DNA of 64,000 nucleotides. It comes from Janthinobacterium lividum (GTDB lineage: Bacteria > Pseudomonadota > Gammaproteobacteria > Burkholderiales > Burkholderiaceae_D). The DNA is taken from NCBI RefSeq assembly GCF_034424625.1, contig NZ_CP139976.1:4092001-4156000 (forward strand), written 5' to 3'. This document shows, in pieces, positions 8,634-18,133 of this stretch; the first letter of the stretch is position 1; each line of letters begins with the position of its first letter. The translations under genes and the position numbers were made by a program. Under the pieces are notes generated by a model. The model was not told where the DNA came from. It worked only from the letters and a program-made list of their open reading frames with translations, and did not search any database.

Positions 8634-9358
8634 TGGCGGCGACCACCCAGCGTCCCTGGTCCAAGGTGCCGCGCCCCCTGTGCTGGCTGCTGGCGGCATG
8701 CCTGCTGCTGCAGCTGGGCTGGCGCCTGGCGCAGCAGCATGCTCCCGCCCAGGCGCGTCCGCTGCCCGCCGCGCCGCCGGCTGGCGTGGCGCGCCTGGCC
8801 AGCCTCGGCGAACCGCTGGCCATGGCTAAGGCCATGTTGCTATACCTGCAGTCGTTCGAAGACCAGGCCGGCGTCAGCCTGCCGTGGCGCGAACTCGACT
8901 ATGACCGCCTGGCCGGCTGGCTGGAGACGGCGCAAACGCTCGATCCGCGCAGCCGGTATGCGCTGGTGGCCGCCAGCGAAGTGTATGCCGGCGTAGCCGA
9001 CCCGCAACGCGCGCGGCGCATGCTCAATTTTGTCGCCGCCAGCTTTGCGGCCGACCCGCAGCGCCGCTGGCCCGCCATGGCGCAGGCGGTGCTGGTGGCA
9101 AAACACCAGTTACACGATTTGCCGCTGGCGCTCGGCTATGCGCGCGCGCTGCGCCAGCAGGCGACAGGACCGCATGTGCCGGCGTGGGTACGCGAAATGG
9201 AAGCGTTCATCCTGGAAGACATGGACCAGCTCGACAGCGCCCGCCTGGTGATCGGCGGCCTGATCGCCAGCGGCCAGATCAGCGACCCGCACGAACTGGC
9301 GTTCCTCGCGCGCCGGCTCGACGAGCTTGCCAAGAAGAAAGCAAGGGCGGCGCCATGA
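8633..9358 (+). CDS. Membrane-anchored helical (TPR-like) protein, function unknown
   Basis: 241 residues with one N-terminal membrane segment (LCWLLAACLLLQLGWRLAQ), a Pro/Ala linker and then an all-helical, probably periplasmic domain. Its segments ARRMLNFVAASFAADPQRRW and LGYARALRQQATGPHVPAW look like tetratricopeptide-type helix pairs. It overlaps the permease stop by ATGA and is likely its functional partner. I do not recognise a named family. It is the last gene of the tightly coupled pilus operon; the next start is about 90 bases further on. Confidence 0.6.
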   Translation: MAATTQRPWSKVPRPLCWLLAACLLLQLGWRLAQQHAPAQARPLPAAPPAGVARLASLGEPLAMAKAMLLYLQSFEDQAGVSLPWRELDYDRLAGWLETAQTLDPRSRYALVAASEVYAGVADPQRARRMLNFVAASFAADPQRRWPAMAQAVLVAKHQLHDLPLALGYARALRQQATGPHVPAWVREMEAFILEDMDQLDSARLVIGGLIASGQISDPHELAFLARRLDELAKKKARAAP

Positions 9359-9446
9359 GCCGCTGTCCGAAAGGCCATGCGCATCCGGCATCAATTGCAG
9401 TAAACTGCCATCTCAAGCTGTCGTACTTTTTTTTCAAGGAAACCCC

Positions 9447-10019
9447 ATGCACCCACGCCGCCAGCACGGCTTTACGCTCGTAGAAATCGCCATCGTCCTG
9501 GTCATCATCGGCTTGCTGCTCGGTGGCGTGCTCAAGGGGCAAGGCTTGATCGACAGCGCCAAGGTGAAAAACATCATCCAGCAATCGAATGCGCTGACGG
9601 CCGCCGTCAACGCCTACCAGGACAAGTTCCGCGCCCTGCCCGGCGACGATATCCAGGGCACCGTGCACGTGCCCAATTCGGCCGGCAATGGCAATGGCGA
9701 CGGCCAGATCGGCGATGGCCAGCCGCGCGAATTTACCCTCGCGCCGCAGCACCTGGCGCTGGGCGGCTTCATTATCGGCTCGTTCAACGGCACTTCGCAA
9801 TTCATGACCAGCGCCCAGGGCGGCGCCGTCTACCTGTACAACGATGAAGTGGGCGGCCGCGCCGGCAACGGCATCCGCTTCGACAACCTGCCGGAGAGCT
9901 ACGCGGAGCAGATCGACAGCAAACTCGACGATGGTGTGGCCAGCACGGGCAGCGTCCGGGCGAACATGCCCTACGGCAATGCCGGTGCTATCATTCCCCG
10001 CACCGCCGTCTTTTTCTGA
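9447..10019 (+). CDS. Type IV major-type prepilin
   Basis: 190 residues from the ATG at 9447, which has an AAGGA ribosome site 6 bases upstream. The leader MHPRRQHG is cut before FTLVE, with Glu at +5, followed by the helix IAIVLVIIGLLLGGVLKGQGLI. The mature protein has a Gly/Asn-rich central loop (NSAGNGNGDGQIGDG) typical of pilins. Its separate ribosome site and the gap after the operon suggest it may be made in larger amounts than the upstream pseudopilins. It is the best candidate for the structural pilin of this system. Confidence 0.82.
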   Translation: MHPRRQHGFTLVEIAIVLVIIGLLLGGVLKGQGLIDSAKVKNIIQQSNALTAAVNAYQDKFRALPGDDIQGTVHVPNSAGNGNGDGQIGDGQPREFTLAPQHLALGGFIIGSFNGTSQFMTSAQGGAVYLYNDEVGGRAGNGIRFDNLPESYAEQIDSKLDDGVASTGSVRANMPYGNAGAIIPRTAVFF

Positions 10020-10046
10020 GCCTCCAGTCACTATCAAAGGAATACC

Positions 10047-10412
10047 ATGCCACTGCACCGCAAACTCATCGTTTCCCTGGCCGCCGCCTGCGCCTTGCTG
10101 GCCGGTAGCGCGCAAGCCCAATACGTGGGACCGACGACCGGCCCGGCCGCGCCCGGCAATGTGGCGGCCATCCTGAAAAATCCCGTCGACGACCAGGCCG
10201 TCGTGCTGCGCGGCCATTTGCTGCGCAAAGTGGGCAACGAGAAATACACCTTCTCCGATGGTACGGCGGAAATCCGCGTGGACATCGACGACAAGGTCTT
10301 CATGAACCGCAAGATCGATGCCAAGACCCGGGTGGAAATCCGCGGTGAAGTGGAAAAAGACTTCATGGAAAGCCCGGAAATCGATGTCGACGTGCTGACC
10401 CTGGTCCAGTAA
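10047..10412 (+). CDS. YgiW/YdeI-family periplasmic OB-fold stress protein
   Basis: 121 residues. A signal peptide (KLIVSLAAACALLAGSAQA) is followed by a BOF/OB-fold domain with the family's conserved run: VAAILKNPVDDQAVVLRGHL, then NEKYTFSDGTAEIRVDID and TRVEIRGEVEKDF. E. coli YgiW/YdeI proteins of this family are linked to peroxide, acid and peptide stress tolerance; the biochemical role is unknown. The AAAGGAA ribosome site (10036-10042) precedes the ATG. A stem-loop follows the stop. Confidence 0.88.
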   Translation: MPLHRKLIVSLAAACALLAGSAQAQYVGPTTGPAAPGNVAAILKNPVDDQAVVLRGHLLRKVGNEKYTFSDGTAEIRVDIDDKVFMNRKIDAKTRVEIRGEVEKDFMESPEIDVDVLTLVQ

Positions 10413-10422
10413 GCCACCTTGC

Positions 10423-10445
10423 CATCCCGCCGCCACGGCGGGATG
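10423..10445 (+). terminator. Stem-loop after ygiW-like gene, possible terminator
   Basis: CATCCCGCC (10423-10431) pairs perfectly with GGCGGGATG (10437-10445) around a 5-base loop. The following bases (GGCATTACCCCTCTT) have only a weak T-rich stretch, so it may be an inefficient or Rho-assisted terminator. Confidence 0.5.
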
Positions 10446-10561
10446 GGCATTACCCCTCTTCTGTATGCCTTGCGCAACCTTTTTTCCATGCCGGAAACTA
10501 GGCTTGTCAGAACAATCAATTTCGTCTAGCATCTTTTCATTCAACGTCAGCCAGCGCCAGC

Positions 10562-13500
10562 GTGAGCCTGCCTGTCGATTCATCCATTCTGGGAGCTTTC
10601 CGGGTGCAAGATTTGCCTTCGATACGCTCAAGAATTTCATGGCTGGTGCTCGCCTGGGTCATTCCGACGGCGCTGGTATTTCTGCTGCTCGTGGCGCAAA
10701 GCTACACGCGTGAACGCGACCATGTCGTCAGCGAAACGGCGCAGGCGGCGCGGGCTGTCGCGGCAGCCGTCGAACGCGACCTGAACGGCGCCCAGATGGC
10801 CGCGCGCATCCTGGCCGATTCGCCCGCCCTGCAAGCCGGCGACATCGGCGCCCTGCGGGCCATGGCCGCCAGCCTGCTGCAGCCGGGCATGGCCGTCAGC
10901 GGCTTCATCGTCTCCGACGCCAAGGGCCGCCAGCTGATCAATACAGCCCTGCCCGCCAGCCAGGCGCCGTCGCCCTTGCCGCAAAAATGGGCCGCCAGCA
11001 TGGAGCGCACGCGCGACTACGGCAAGCCGCGGCTGACCAGCCTGGCCAAGACGCCGGACAGCATGCCGCAGCTGGCCCTGAATCTGCCGCTGCCACGCAA
11101 GCAGGGAAGCGCCTACGTGCTGACAGCCCTGTACCCGCCCGACTACCTGTCCGTGCTGCTGCGCGAGCTGCACCTGCCAGCCTACCTGGGCGCGGCCATC
11201 ATCAATGCCGATGGCATCAACGTGGCGCGCACCCTGGCGCCGCAGCGCTATGTGGGCCAGCGCACTGCGGCGCCCCTGCTGGAACAGATAAGCCAGGCGC
11301 GCGAAGGCGTGCTGCGCCATGCCACCCTGGAAGGCATCGATGTGTATACGGGCTTTCGCCGCGCCCCGGACGCCGCCTGGACGGTGGCCGTCACCATGCG
11401 CACCAGCACGGTGGCAGAAGCGCTGCTGCGCTCGGTAGTCACGGGATCCGTCATCCTGGCGCTGCTGCTGGCCGCCGGCTTTGCCCTGGCCTGGCGCGTG
11501 GGCGGCCGCCTGGCCCGCACCCTGCAGGAACTGACGCAGCAGATCCACGCGCTGGCGCAAGGCAAACCCTTGCTTTCGAACAAGCACACGGACCGCGAAT
11601 CGGCCGACATGGCCAGCGCCCTGGGCACGCTGGAGCGCGACCTGCGGCGCCACCGCACGCAACTGGAAAGCCTGGTGGCCGAACGCACGCTGGCCCTGGA
11701 AAAATCCACGCGGCTGCTGGAAACCGTGTACGCGACGGCGCCGATCGGCATGCTGTTCGTGGACCTGGACTTGCGCATCGTCATGATCAACCACTACCTG
11801 GCCGCCATCAACGGCGCCAGCGTGGCGCAGCACCTGGGCCGCCCCGTGGGCGCCATGCTGTTCGACGACGCCGTGCGCGCGGAGGTGGAACGTTGCGTGC
11901 GCCAGGTGCTGGAGACGGGACAGCCCATTGTCGACATCGAATTGAAAGGCCATAGCGGCCAGCAGCGCGAGCAGCTGAGTCACTGGATCGTCTCGTATCA
12001 CCCGATTTTCGGCCCGGAACAGCAGTTGCTGGGCGTATCGGGCCTGTGGCTGGACATTACCGAGCGCAAGCGCAGCGAAGCGGAATTTCGCCGTTCAAAA
12101 CACCTGTTTGGCACCATCATCGAAAACATCCCGGCCATGGTCTTCGTCAAGCGCGCCGACAAGCTGAGCTTTGAAATGATCAACCGCCACGCGGAGCTGA
12201 CGCTGGGACGCTCGCGCGAGCAATTGCTGGGCAAGACGGACCACGATTTCTTCCCGCCGCAGCAGGCGTCCGCCTTCGTCAGCGCCGACCGCAAGCTGCT
12301 GGCCACGGGGCAGATGGTGGAAATCGAACAGGAAGCGATCAATACGGCCGATGGCACGACGCGCCACTTCACCACGCGCAAGGTAGTCTTGCGCGACGAT
12401 GCCGGGCGCGCCAGCCATGTGCTGGGGGTGTCGATCGATATCACGGAACGCAAGCGCGCCACCGAGGTGCTGCACGCCGCCACCTGGCGCCTGGAACAGA
12501 ATGAGCGCTTCATCCGCACCGTCACCGACAACCTGCCCGGCATGGTGTCGTACTGGGGCGCCGATTTGCGTTGCCTATTTGCAAATAAATTCTACAACGA
12601 ATGGTTTGGCCGCAGCAGCGCCGAGCTGGCCGGCATCCACATGAGCGAATTGCTGGGGCAGGAACTGTTCGACGTGTATGCGCCCCACGTCGAGGGCGTG
12701 CTGGCGGGCCGGCCGCAAAGCTTCGAGCGCGACCTGCTCGATCCCGGCGGCCAGGTGTGCCACACGTGGACCAATTACATCCCCGATTTCGACGACAGCG
12801 GCCGCGTGCGGGGCTTCTTCGTGCTGGCCTCGGACGTCTCCGAACTCAAGCGCACGGAATTGCGCCTGCACGAACTCAATGAACAGATGGTGCGCGCGCG
12901 CGACAAGGCCGAGGCGGCCAGCATCGCGAAGAGCGAATTCGTCGCCAACATGAGCCATGAAATCCGCACGCCGATGAACGCCATCATCGGCCTGGCGCGG
13001 CTGCTGGAAGAGTCGCCGCTGGAACGGCGCGAGCGCAGCTATGTCGGCAAGATCCAGATGGCCACGCAATCACTGCTCAATATCGTCAACGACGTGCTCG
13101 ATTTTTCCAAGATCGAGGCGGGGCAGATGGTGCTGGAACAGCGCCGTTTCCAGCTCGAACGCATGCTCGACAGCGTAGGCGTGTTGCTGGCCAGCAGCGC
13201 CTGGGCGCGCGGCGTGGAACCCGTCTTCGTGCTCGCCCCCGGCGTGCCGGACGAACTGATCGGCGACGCCCTGCGCGTGGAACAGATACTCATCAACCTG
13301 GTGGGCAATGCCGTCAAGTTCACCTCGCATGGCGAAGTGGTGCTGGCCATCGGCAAGGTGGCCGAGGATGCTGCCAGCGCCACCCTCGAGTTTTCCGTGC
13401 GCGACACGGGCATCGGCATCGGCGCGGCCGAACAGGAACGCATCTTCGACGCGTTTTCCCAGGGCGACAGCGGCACCAGCCGCAAATACGGCGGCACGGG

Positions 13501-15118
13501 ACTGGGGCTGGCCATCTGCCGGCGCATGGTGGAATTGATGGGAGGCACCCTCAGCGTGACAAGCGCGCTGGGCAAGGGCTCCGACTTCCGCTTCAGCTGC
13601 CGCTTCGACAAGGTGGCGCCGCCGCCCGAGCCGCCCGGCAAGGGCGTGCCCAAGGCCCTGTCGCTGCTGATCATCGACGACAACGCCAGCGTGCGCGCCA
13701 TGCTGGAAGACTGGTGCGCGGCGCAGGGCTGGCACAGCCGCAGCGCCGACAGCGGCGCGGCCGGCCTGGCGCTGCTGCGCGCCCATGCCAGCGGCGGGCC
13801 GGCGCACGATCTTGTGTTGCTCGACGCGGCCATGCCCGGCATGGATGGCATTTCCATGCTCACCGAGGCGCGCGCCGATGCGCTCCTGGCGCTGCCGCCC
13901 GTGATCATGCTGGTGGCCGACCAGGATAGCGAAAACCTCGAACGCCTGGCCGACAGCCTGATGCTGGCCGGCATCGTCTCGAAGCCGGCCACCCCGGCTC
14001 GCCTGCTGGCGGCCGTGACGGCCGTGCGCGAAGGCCGCAGCTCCCCTTCCGCGCTGCCCGTGTCCACGCCCTTGTCGGGTTTGCTCACAGGCATGCGCGT
14101 GCTGCTGGTGGAAGACAATGAAATCAACCAGGAAGTGGCGCAGTACATTTTGCTGCACTCGGGCGCGCGCGTGGCCGTGGCCGCCAACGGCCGGCTGGCC
14201 GTCGACTTGCTCACCAGCACGCCGGACGCCTGGGACGTGGTGCTGATGGATTTGCAGATGCCCGTCATGAATGGCTACGACGCCACCCTGGCCATCCGGG
14301 CCCTGGGCTTGCCGGACTTGCCCATCATCGCCATGACGGCCAATGCCATGGACGAAGACCGTCTGCGCGCCATCGCCAGCGGCATGAACGCGCATGTGGC
14401 CAAGCCCATCGATGTCGACGAAATGATCCAGACCCTGACCCGGCTGGTGCGCGCGCCCCTCGCCAGCGGCGACGGCGCTGCCCAGGCAGGCAATGCCGCC
14501 ACGCAGACGCTGGACCTGCCGGCCGCGGTACCCGGCATCGACCTGGCAGCGGCCCTGCACCGCTTCGGCGGCGACTACGGCGCCTTCCTGGCCCTGCTCA
14601 AGCGCTTTGAAAATTCGCAAGGCGACGCCGTCGAGGAAACCCGGCGCCTGCTGGCCGCCGGCCAGGCGCCGCAGGCGGCGCAACTGCTGCACCGCGTCTG
14701 CGGCGTGGCGGCCAACCTGGGCGCCACGCAGATCGCCAGCCTGGCCGCCGAGACGGAAAAAACGCTGAAAACGGGGCGATCGCACGCCACGGCCGCCTTG
14801 CTGGGCCGCCTGGAACAGGCGATGGCCGAAGTCATCGAAGCGGCACGCACCCTGCCCTCGCCCCTGCGGCGCAGCCAGCCGGCAGCGGCCGCGCCCGGCA
14901 GCGGGCCGCTCGACCTGCACGCCGGCCTGTCCGAGCTGCTCGTCTTGATCCACAACAACAACCTGAAAGCGCTGGCGCAATTCCACGCCCTGCACCCCGC
15001 CATACAACAGTCAGACCGGGAAGCGGCACTGGCGATGGCACATGCGATTGAAACGCTGAATTTTGCCGAGGCGGAAAAACTCGTGCTCGATCAGCTGAAA
15101 CGAGAGGAAAACAAGTGA
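10562..15118 (+). CDS. Hybrid sensor histidine kinase (Cache-HAMP-PAS x3-HisKA-HATPase-REC-REC-Hpt)
   Basis: 1518 residues from a GTG start with no strong ribosome site, so the start is tentative. There is a membrane segment at about 27-47, a periplasmic dCache-like sensor to about 285, a second membrane segment at about 293-313 and HAMP/coiled coil to about 385. Three PAS domains follow (about 385-500, 510-630, 645-765). HisKA has phospho-acceptor H799 in [11 protein letters not shown], and HATPase shows NAVKF, DTGIGI and GTGLGL boxes. Two receiver domains carry D1088 and D1230, and the Hpt has H1377 in [14 protein letters not shown]. All phosphorelay residues are present. It overlaps the next start (GTGA) and so is coupled to a diguanylate cyclase, its likely output. 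Confidence 0.93.
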   Translation: MSLPVDSSILGAFRVQDLPSIRSRISWLVLAWVIPTALVFLLLVAQSYTRERDHVVSETAQAARAVAAAVERDLNGAQMAARILADSPALQAGDIGALRAMAASLLQPGMAVSGFIVSDAKGRQLINTALPASQAPSPLPQKWAASMERTRDYGKPRLTSLAKTPDSMPQLALNLPLPRKQGSAYVLTALYPPDYLSVLLRELHLPAYLGAAIINADGINVARTLAPQRYVGQRTAAPLLEQISQAREGVLRHATLEGIDVYTGFRRAPDAAWTVAVTMRTSTVAEALLRSVVTGSVILALLLAAGFALAWRVGGRLARTLQELTQQIHALAQGKPLLSNKHTDRESADMASALGTLERDLRRHRTQLESLVAERTLALEKSTRLLETVYATAPIGMLFVDLDLRIVMINHYLAAINGASVAQHLGRPVGAMLFDDAVRAEVERCVRQVLETGQPIVDIELKGHSGQQREQLSHWIVSYHPIFGPEQQLLGVSGLWLDITERKRSEAEFRRSKHLFGTIIENIPAMVFVKRADKLSFEMINRHAELTLGRSREQLLGKTDHDFFPPQQASAFVSADRKLLATGQMVEIEQEAINTADGTTRHFTTRKVVLRDDAGRASHVLGVSIDITERKRATEVLHAATWRLEQNERFIRTVTDNLPGMVSYWGADLRCLFANKFYNEWFGRSSAELAGIHMSELLGQELFDVYAPHVEGVLAGRPQSFERDLLDPGGQVCHTWTNYIPDFDDSGRVRGFFVLASDVSELKRTELRLHELNEQMVRARDKAEAASIAKSEFVANMSHEIRTPMNAIIGLARLLEESPLERRERSYVGKIQMATQSLLNIVNDVLDFSKIEAGQMVLEQRRFQLERMLDSVGVLLASSAWARGVEPVFVLAPGVPDELIGDALRVEQILINLVGNAVKFTSHGEVVLAIGKVAEDAASATLEFSVRDTGIGIGAAEQERIFDAFSQGDSGTSRKYGGTGLGLAICRRMVELMGGTLSVTSALGKGSDFRFSCRFDKVAPPPEPPGKGVPKALSLLIIDDNASVRAMLEDWCAAQGWHSRSADSGAAGLALLRAHASGGPAHDLVLLDAAMPGMDGISMLTEARADALLALPPVIMLVADQDSENLERLADSLMLAGIVSKPATPARLLAAVTAVREGRSSPSALPVSTPLSGLLTGMRVLLVEDNEINQEVAQYILLHSGARVAVAANGRLAVDLLTSTPDAWDVVLMDLQMPVMNGYDATLAIRALGLPDLPIIAMTANAMDEDRLRAIASGMNAHVAKPIDVDEMIQTLTRLVRAPLASGDGAAQAGNAATQTLDLPAAVPGIDLAAALHRFGGDYGAFLALLKRFENSQGDAVEETRRLLAAGQAPQAAQLLHRVCGVAANLGATQIASLAAETEKTLKTGRSHATAALLGRLEQAMAEVIEAARTLPSPLRRSQPAAAAPGSGPLDLHAGLSELLVLIHNNNLKALAQFHALHPAIQQSDREAALAMAHAIETLNFAEAEKLVLDQLKREENK

Positions 15119-16038
15119 GCTGGACCAACCTTGCCATGAACGGGCGCATCCTCATCGTCGATGACGCCATGGAAAACATCCAGATCCTGCACCAGCTGCT
15201 GCGCGAGGAACACGACGTGCTGTTCGCCCTGAGCGGTGAAAAGGCGCTGGAAATTGCGCATAATCAACAGCCGGACCTGATCCTGCTCGACGCCGTCATG
15301 CCCGGCATGGACGGTTATGCCGTCTGCAGCGCGCTGCGCGAATCGGCGCTCCTGAGCGCCATTCCCGTCATCTTCGTCACGGCCCTGAACCAGCCAGAAG
15401 ACGAGACGCGGGCGCTGGAAGCGGGCGCCGTCGATTTCATCACGAAACCGTTCAACGCGGCCGTCGTGCGTGCCCGCGTGCGCAGCCAGCTGACCATCAA
15501 GCGGCAGGCCGACGCCATGCGCGAACTGTCGCTGACGGACTCGCTGACAGGCGTGGCCAACCGGCGCAGCTTCAACGACACGATGGACAGCGAATGGCGG
15601 CGCTGCGCGCGCGACGGCGTGCCGATGGCCATCATCATGGCCGATATCGACCACTTCAAGGATTACAACGATACTTATGGCCACCAGGCGGGCGACCTGT
15701 GCCTGCAACAGGTAAGCGCCGCCCTGCGCCGCTGCGCCGTGCGCCCGCCCGACCTGCTGGCGCGCTACGGCGGCGAGGAATTCATCATCCTGCTGCCGCA
15801 GGAAACGCGCGACGGGGCCGAAGTGGTGGCACAGCGCATCCTCGACGAGGTGCGCGCGCTGCAAATTCCCCACGCCAGATCAGGCGTCGGCCCGCACGTC
15901 ACCGTCAGCCTGGGCATGGCCAGCGTCATGCCCACGGAAGGCATGGACCCCAGCGCCCTGATCCGCGCCGCCGACGCCCTGCTGTACCGCGCCAAGCATA
16001 CGGGACGGGACAGGTATTGCGCGTCGGAGGGGGAGTGA
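15115..16038 (+). CDS. Response regulator with GGDEF diguanylate cyclase output
   Basis: 307 residues, GTG start overlapping the kinase stop; GAGAGGAAA lies just upstream. The receiver domain (about 10-125) has acidic pair DD16-17, phospho-acceptor D59 (ILLDAVMPGMDG) and K111. The GGDEF domain has the active-site motif GGEEF at 219-223 and an RxxD inhibitory site (RPPD, 210-213) five residues before it, so it should make c-di-GMP and be feedback-inhibited. It is a PleD/WspR-like partner for the upstream kinase. A c-di-GMP-binding ATPase domain in the pilus operon 5 kb upstream makes pilus control a plausible, unproven, target. Confidence 0.95.
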   Translation: MSWTNLAMNGRILIVDDAMENIQILHQLLREEHDVLFALSGEKALEIAHNQQPDLILLDAVMPGMDGYAVCSALRESALLSAIPVIFVTALNQPEDETRALEAGAVDFITKPFNAAVVRARVRSQLTIKRQADAMRELSLTDSLTGVANRRSFNDTMDSEWRRCARDGVPMAIIMADIDHFKDYNDTYGHQAGDLCLQQVSAALRRCAVRPPDLLARYGGEEFIILLPQETRDGAEVVAQRILDEVRALQIPHARSGVGPHVTVSLGMASVMPTEGMDPSALIRAADALLYRAKHTGRDRYCASEGE

Positions 16039-16494
16039 TCAGGGATAGCAGCGCATCAAAAACTCCGCCACGCACACGGGTTTCGTGTCGCCTTCCCGCT
16101 CCATGGTGACGGCCCAGTTCACCTGCGCCCCTTCCGGCAAGTCGTCGACGGAGAGGATGTCGAGCCGCGCGCGCAAACGGCTGCCGACAGGCACGGGAGC
16201 GGGAAAGCGCACTTTATTCAGGCCATAGTTGATGGCCATGCGGATGCCGGCCATGTGCAAGGCGCCCTGCAACATGGCGGGCAGCAGGGATAAGGTCAGG
16301 AAGCCGTGCGCCACGGTGCAGCCGTAGGGCGACTCGCGCGCGCAGCGCTCCACATCGACGTGGATCCACTGGTGGTCGTCCGTGGCGTCGGCAAAGGTGT
16401 CGATGCGCTGCTGGGTGATGGTGAGCCAGTCGGAAACGGCCACGTGCTGCCCCGCCAGGGCCTGGAAACCGGCGATGCCGGCGATATCACGCAT
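16039..16494 (-). CDS. MaoC-family enoyl-CoA hydratase (first of pair)
   Basis: 151 residues, single hot-dog fold. The (R)-hydratase motif is present as DATDDHQWIHVD with the catalytic Asp and His spaced as in PhaJ/MaoC enzymes, followed by GCTVAHGFLTLSLL. It would hydrate trans-2-enoyl-CoA made by the acyl-CoA dehydrogenases encoded upstream in the same operon. Its ATG lies 8 bases inside the preceding MaoC gene, so the two are translationally coupled. The substrate chain is unknown. Confidence 0.88.
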   Translation of the reverse strand: MRDIAGIAGFQALAGQHVAVSDWLTITQQRIDTFADATDDHQWIHVDVERCARESPYGCTVAHGFLTLSLLPAMLQGALHMAGIRMAINYGLNKVRFPAPVPVGSRLRARLDILSVDDLPEGAQVNWAVTMEREGDTKPVCVAEFLMRCYP

Positions 16495-16975
16495 GATTTT
16501 CTCCTGCTGGACGGCGGCCGAACATGCCCATGCCTTCGACGGTGGTCACCACTTCGCCATGCTGGTTGCGCACGCTCCACACGGAAATGACGATGCCGCG
16601 GTCCGGCTTCGACGTGGACGGGCGCACTTCCTTGACCTGGTAGGTCAGCTGCAGGGTGTCGCCAGCACGCACGGGTTTGAGCCAGCGGATGCTGTCCAGG
16701 CCGGGCGAACCCATGCTGGACGAATGCTTGAGCAGGTTATCCACCACCAGGCGCATCATCATGCCGCAGGTGTGCCAGCCGCTAGCAATGACGCCCTTGA
16801 AGATGGTCTTTTCGGCGGCCGCATGGTCGACGTGAAACGGCTGCGGATCGAAATCCGTGGCGAAGGCGATGATTTCTTTTTCCGTCACATGGCGCTGGCC
16901 CAGGTCGATTTCCATGCCTTGCGTAAAGTCTTCGAAATACCAGTGTTTCGGTGCGATAGCAGTCGATGCGGTCAT
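16487..16975 (-). CDS. MaoC-family enoyl-CoA hydratase (second of pair)
   Basis: 162 residues from the start at 16975 (ATGA overlap with the acyl-CoA dehydrogenase stop). The hot-dog motif is FATDFDPQPFHVD, followed by GVIASGWHTCGMMMR, so the Asp/His pair looks intact. Paired MaoC genes may form a heteromeric hydratase, as ChsH1/ChsH2 do in steroid side-chain degradation, but in that case one partner usually lacks the catalytic pair, whereas both keep it here. Independent homodimers are therefore as likely. Confidence 0.87.
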   Translation of the reverse strand: MTASTAIAPKHWYFEDFTQGMEIDLGQRHVTEKEIIAFATDFDPQPFHVDHAAAEKTIFKGVIASGWHTCGMMMRLVVDNLLKHSSSMGSPGLDSIRWLKPVRAGDTLQLTYQVKEVRPSTSKPDRGIVISVWSVRNQHGEVVTTVEGMGMFGRRPAGENHA

Positions 16976-18117
16976 GCGGTCTCCGTCGGCAAGAAGCCCG
17001 GCTGGGCGATAAAGCGCTCGATATGGTGCTCCACGTCGCCCAGGGTCAGGGCGATCATGGAGAGGCGCTTGAAATGGTGGGCGGCGGGCAATTCGTCCGT
17101 GACGCCCATGCCGCCATGCAATTGCACGGCTTGCTGGCCGACAAAGGTGGCGGCCAGCCCTATCCGCGCCTTGGCGGCCGAGACCGTGCGTCGCCGCTCG
17201 GCCGCATCCTCGCTGTCGACCTTGGCGGCAGCCAGCATGGCCATCGAACGGGCCTGCTCCAGATGGATGAACATGTCGGCCATGCGGTGCTGCAAGGCCT
17301 GGAACTTGCCGATCGGCGCGCCGAACTGCTGGCGCGTCTTCAGGTAGTCCAGGGTGGCGGCGAAGATGGCGTCCATGGCGCCCACGGCTTCCGCGCACAG
17401 CAGGGCGGCGCCATAGTCGAGCGCCGCGTCCAGCACGGCCCAGCCCTGCCCCGCCTGGCCGATCAGGGCCGCGTGGCCCAGCACCACTTGCACGAGGGTC
17501 ACGGTGGCGGCGCGCTGGCCGTCGATGGTGCGGTAGTCGCGCACGGAAACGCCCGGCGCGTCGGCGGGCACGAGGAACAGCGAAATGCCATCCGTGTCCA
17601 TCTGGCTGCCACCGCTGCGCGCCGAAACGATCAGGGAATCCGCCTGCGCGCCGTGGATGACGACGGTTTTTTCGCCGTCCAGCACGAAACCGTCGCCGCT
17701 GGCGGTCGCCGTGGTGGCGATATCATGCATATCGTGGCGCGACTGCCGCTCGCCCAGCGCACAAGCCAGTTTCAGGCTGCCGCTGGCGACCTGCTCCAGC
17801 ACAGCATCGTGGCCACCGGCCAGGGTCAAAAAGCGCGCGCCCAGCACGGTGGCCAGGTACGGCTCGACCACCAGGCCGCGGCCCAGTTCCTGCATCACCA
17901 GCAGCATGTCGACGGCCGTGCCGTCGAAGCCGCCCGCGCCGGCCGGCAGCGGCAAGGCCGTCATGCCCAGCTCGGCCAGGGTGGCCCAGGCGGCATCGGA
18001 CGTGCCCGTGGCGGAATGGATGATCTTTTGCCGCGTTTCAAACGGGTAATCCTTGTCGACCCAGCGCTTGAGCGCGTCGGCGAATTGCTGCTGTTCCTGA
18101 TTAAAATGGAAGTCCAT
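16972..18117 (-). CDS. Acyl-CoA dehydrogenase (first of pair)
   Basis: 381 residues with the three-domain acyl-CoA dehydrogenase fold. The N-terminal helical domain starts MDFHFNQEQQQFADALKRWV. The middle beta domain is more divergent than usual, lacking the classic SEPGAGSD box. The C-terminal helical domain has TRQQFGAPIGKFQALQHRMADM and the tail HGGMGVTDELPAAHHFKRL. It is FAD dependent. It sits 16 bases after the stop of a second acyl-CoA dehydrogenase; adjacent pairs of this kind can form alpha2beta2 enzymes for bulky substrates. The divergent middle domain supports, but does not prove, a partner-subunit role. Confidence 0.88.
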   Translation of the reverse strand: MDFHFNQEQQQFADALKRWVDKDYPFETRQKIIHSATGTSDAAWATLAELGMTALPLPAGAGGFDGTAVDMLLVMQELGRGLVVEPYLATVLGARFLTLAGGHDAVLEQVASGSLKLACALGERQSRHDMHDIATTATASGDGFVLDGEKTVVIHGAQADSLIVSARSGGSQMDTDGISLFLVPADAPGVSVRDYRTIDGQRAATVTLVQVVLGHAALIGQAGQGWAVLDAALDYGAALLCAEAVGAMDAIFAATLDYLKTRQQFGAPIGKFQALQHRMADMFIHLEQARSMAMLAAAKVDSEDAAERRRTVSAAKARIGLAATFVGQQAVQLHGGMGVTDELPAAHHFKRLSMIALTLGDVEHHIERFIAQPGFLPTETA

Positions 18118-18133
18118 GTCGTCTCCTTCTGGC

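Noticed and set aside
13070..15007. Long minus-strand open frame (645 codons) opposite the hybrid kinase
   Set aside because: Low-complexity His/Gly/Gln composition without motifs; the plus strand encodes an unmistakable kinase.
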